Below are positions 6,442 through 7,764 of a stretch of DNA of 7,764 bases, one piece after another. The translations under genes were made by a program, and so were the position numbers. Within the stretch, counting starts at the first letter, position 1, and each line of letters begins with the position of its first letter. Source of the stretch: Coriobacteriaceae bacterium (GTDB taxonomy: Bacteria; Actinomycetota; Coriobacteriia; Coriobacteriales; Coriobacteriaceae); assembly GCA_902363875.1 (NCBI GenBank), contig CABJBO010000049.1:1-7764 (forward strand), read 5' to 3'. The notes beneath the pieces are model-generated. The model saw nothing but the letters and a program-made list of their open reading frames with translations. It was not told the DNA's origin and did no database searches.

Positions 6442-6447
6442 TTTATA
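6442..6447 (-). promoter_or_regulatory. Weak candidate -10 box for the hydrolase gene
   Basis: The minus strand reads TATAAA, with TTAATA 18 bp upstream as a 4-of-6 candidate -35. The implied leader is only about 15 nt. The ribosome site ACGGAG sits between short arms ATGTA and TACAT (6421-6436), so it could be displayed in a small loop. The call is tentative because the region is AT-rich. Confidence 0.3.
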
Positions 6448-6645
6448 TGTCGCTCAACTCAAACATATTAACGCACATCGCGCTTGTCCCAACTATTTCC
6501 ACGAACGGCTGGAAAAGCATGGTCAGCGGCTCGCAAATACGTCCCACACCAAAGGTAAGGATTATGCAAATAACACCCTATGAGTACGTTAACATCAATC
6601 CTCTGGTTTTCCTGCCCCGCGTGTTTTGGGCGCCCCCAGCTGCGC

Positions 6646-6651
6646 TATACT
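6646..6651 (+). promoter_or_regulatory. Predicted -10 box of the galE promoter
   Basis: CGCTATACT with TATACT as the -10 box lies 37 bp before the galE ATG. The nonamer is identical to the one before the LacI-family gene. No good -35 is present at 17 bp (GTTTTG). It implies a leader of about 30 nt. Confidence 0.55.
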
Positions 6652-6688
6652 CCCCTCAAGAAGTGTTCCTGATTCGATAGGAGACTAC

Positions 6689-7750
6689 ATGTCCAAAGCA
6701 CTCGACCCCAAAGACACCTGCGTCCTCGTTACCGGCGGCGCCGGCTTTATCGGCTCGCACACCGTCGTTCAGCTGCTCGAGGGTGGCTACCAGGTTGTCG
6801 TCGTCGATGACCTCTCCAACTCCAGCGCCGTTGCCATCGACCGCGTCAAGACCATCGTGGGCGACGAGGCCGCCAAGAACCTCACCTTCTACGAGGCCAA
6901 CGTGCTCGACCGCGATGCGATGAACAAGATCTTCGATACCCACCAGATCGACCGCGTCATCCACTTCGCCGGCTTTAAGGCCGTTGGCGAGTCGGTGAGC
7001 AAGCCCGTCGAGTACTACCACAACAATATCGAGAACACCCTGGTGCTCATCGATGTCATGCGCAACCACGGCTGTAAGTCCATCATCTTCTCGAGCTCTT
7101 CGACCGTCTACGGCGATCCGGACAATCCGCCCGTCACCGAGGAAGACCCCAAGAAGCCCGCGACCAACCCCTATGGTTGGACCAAGTGGATGATTGAGCA
7201 GATCCTCATGGACGTCCACACCGCCGACCCCGAGTGGGACGTCGTGCTGCTCCGTTATTTCAATCCCATCGGTGCCCATCCGTCGGGCCTGATCGGCGAG
7301 GACCCCAAGGGCATCCCCAACAACCTGGTGCCCTACGTCGCCCAGGTCGCCGTCGGTAAGCTCGAGGCCGTTCAGGTCTTTGGCAACGACTACCCCACCC
7401 CCGACGGCACCGGCGTGCGCGACTACATCCACGTGTGCGACCTGGCATCCGGTCACGTTGCCGCCCTCAACTGGATGAACGGCAAGACCGGCGTCGAGAT
7501 CTTTAACCTGGGCACCGGCACCGGCACCTCGGTACTCGAGGTCGTCGCCGCCTTCTCCAAGGCCTGCGGCAAGGAGCTGCCCTACGTGATTCGCGAGCGC
7601 CGTGCCGGCGATATCGCCGCCAACTGGTGCGATGCCTCCAAGGCCGAACGCATGATGGGCTGGAAGGCCCAGTACGACATCGCGGACATGTGCCGCGACA
7701 GCTGGAATTGGCAGAGCCATAACCCCAACGGCTTCGCCGACGCCGAGTAG
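6689..7750 (+). CDS. galE: UDP-glucose 4-epimerase
   Basis: 353-aa cytosolic NAD-dependent short-chain dehydrogenase/reductase that interconverts UDP-galactose and UDP-glucose in the Leloir pathway and supplies UDP-Gal for envelope glycans. The N-terminal Rossmann motif is VTGGAGFIGSH (14-24). FAGFKAVGES (93-102), FSSSSTVYGD (134-143) and the catalytic Tyr162-x3-Lys166 (PYGWTK) follow. The substrate domain shows RYFNPIGAHPSG (189-200), GEDPKGIPNN (203-212), GTGVRDYIHV (240-249) and the C-terminal DASKAERMMGW (315-325). It is collinear with E. coli GalE (338 aa) with a few extra residues at the N-terminus. The ATG at 6689 follows TAGGAG with 5-nt spacing, so the in-frame upstream extension is not used. 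At the position of E. coli Tyr299, the residue that limits sugar size, this protein has Asn312. No operon partner is visible before the window ends. Confidence 0.97.
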   Translation: MSKALDPKDTCVLVTGGAGFIGSHTVVQLLEGGYQVVVVDDLSNSSAVAIDRVKTIVGDEAAKNLTFYEANVLDRDAMNKIFDTHQIDRVIHFAGFKAVGESVSKPVEYYHNNIENTLVLIDVMRNHGCKSIIFSSSSTVYGDPDNPPVTEEDPKKPATNPYGWTKWMIEQILMDVHTADPEWDVVLLRYFNPIGAHPSGLIGEDPKGIPNNLVPYVAQVAVGKLEAVQVFGNDYPTPDGTGVRDYIHVCDLASGHVAALNWMNGKTGVEIFNLGTGTGTSVLEVVAAFSKACGKELPYVIRERRAGDIAANWCDASKAERMMGWKAQYDIADMCRDSWNWQSHNPNGFADAE

Positions 7751-7764
7751 CCACTCCCCCCCGC

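Noticed and set aside
6628..6635. GGGCGCCC palindrome in the galE promoter spacer
   Set aside because: An 8-bp GC palindrome is common by chance here. It has no second copy or matching regulator in the window.
6411..6680. Plus-strand small open frames in the hydrolase/galE gap (6371-6583 and 6411-6680)
   Set aside because: Both start inside the hydrolase gene on the other strand, lack ribosome sites, and the second overlaps the galE promoter. Their composition is not that of the neighbouring proteins.
6656..7720. Minus-strand open frame antisense to galE
   Set aside because: It lies opposite an unmistakable GalE, and the composition is typical of a GC-bias artefact.

Overview
The window is GC-rich and densely coded. 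It holds five complete genes with short gaps: a phosphoketolase, a LacI-family regulator, MurB, a secreted coiled-coil cell-wall hydrolase and GalE. Protein style, GC-biased codons and a phosphoketolase very close to the bifidobacterial enzyme point to a gut actinobacterium. Coriobacteriia, and Collinsella in particular, is my best guess. That placement is inference from recalled sequences, not a search result.

Left part (1-3846, all on the minus strand): a perfect 15-bp hairpin lies just after xfp. Then come xfp (xylulose-5-P/fructose-6-P phosphoketolase), a 204-bp regulatory gap and a LacI-family repressor-type gene. The gap carries two LacI-type palindromes centred on CG, exactly 21 bp apart, over the xfp promoter. 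A third close match lies over the regulator's own promoter at 3909-3925. Together they look like a local, self-controlled switch for phosphoketolase, which cleaves sugar phosphates to acetyl phosphate and is the key enzyme of the bifid shunt.

Middle part (3847-5214): the regulator and murB are divergent across a 183-bp shared promoter region. murB (peptidoglycan precursor synthesis) ends in a strong GAAA-loop terminator. murB and the hydrolase are convergent, and between them lies a 130-bp nested inverted repeat with perfect 30-bp arms around a second terminator-like hairpin. This is the most unusual DNA structure in the window.

Right part (5215-7764): a minus-strand PcsB/CwlO-like hydrolase (candidate Tat signal, long coiled coil, C-terminal Cys/His peptidase domain) is divergent from galE (UDP-glucose 4-epimerase, plus strand) across a 268-bp gap. 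MurB, the hydrolase and GalE all concern the cell envelope or its sugar nucleotides, but they are separate transcription units. No mobile-element gene, CRISPR array, tRNA or rRNA was seen. The genes are ordinary. The parts worth a second look are the operator set, the 130-bp element and the residue at the GalE substrate gate.
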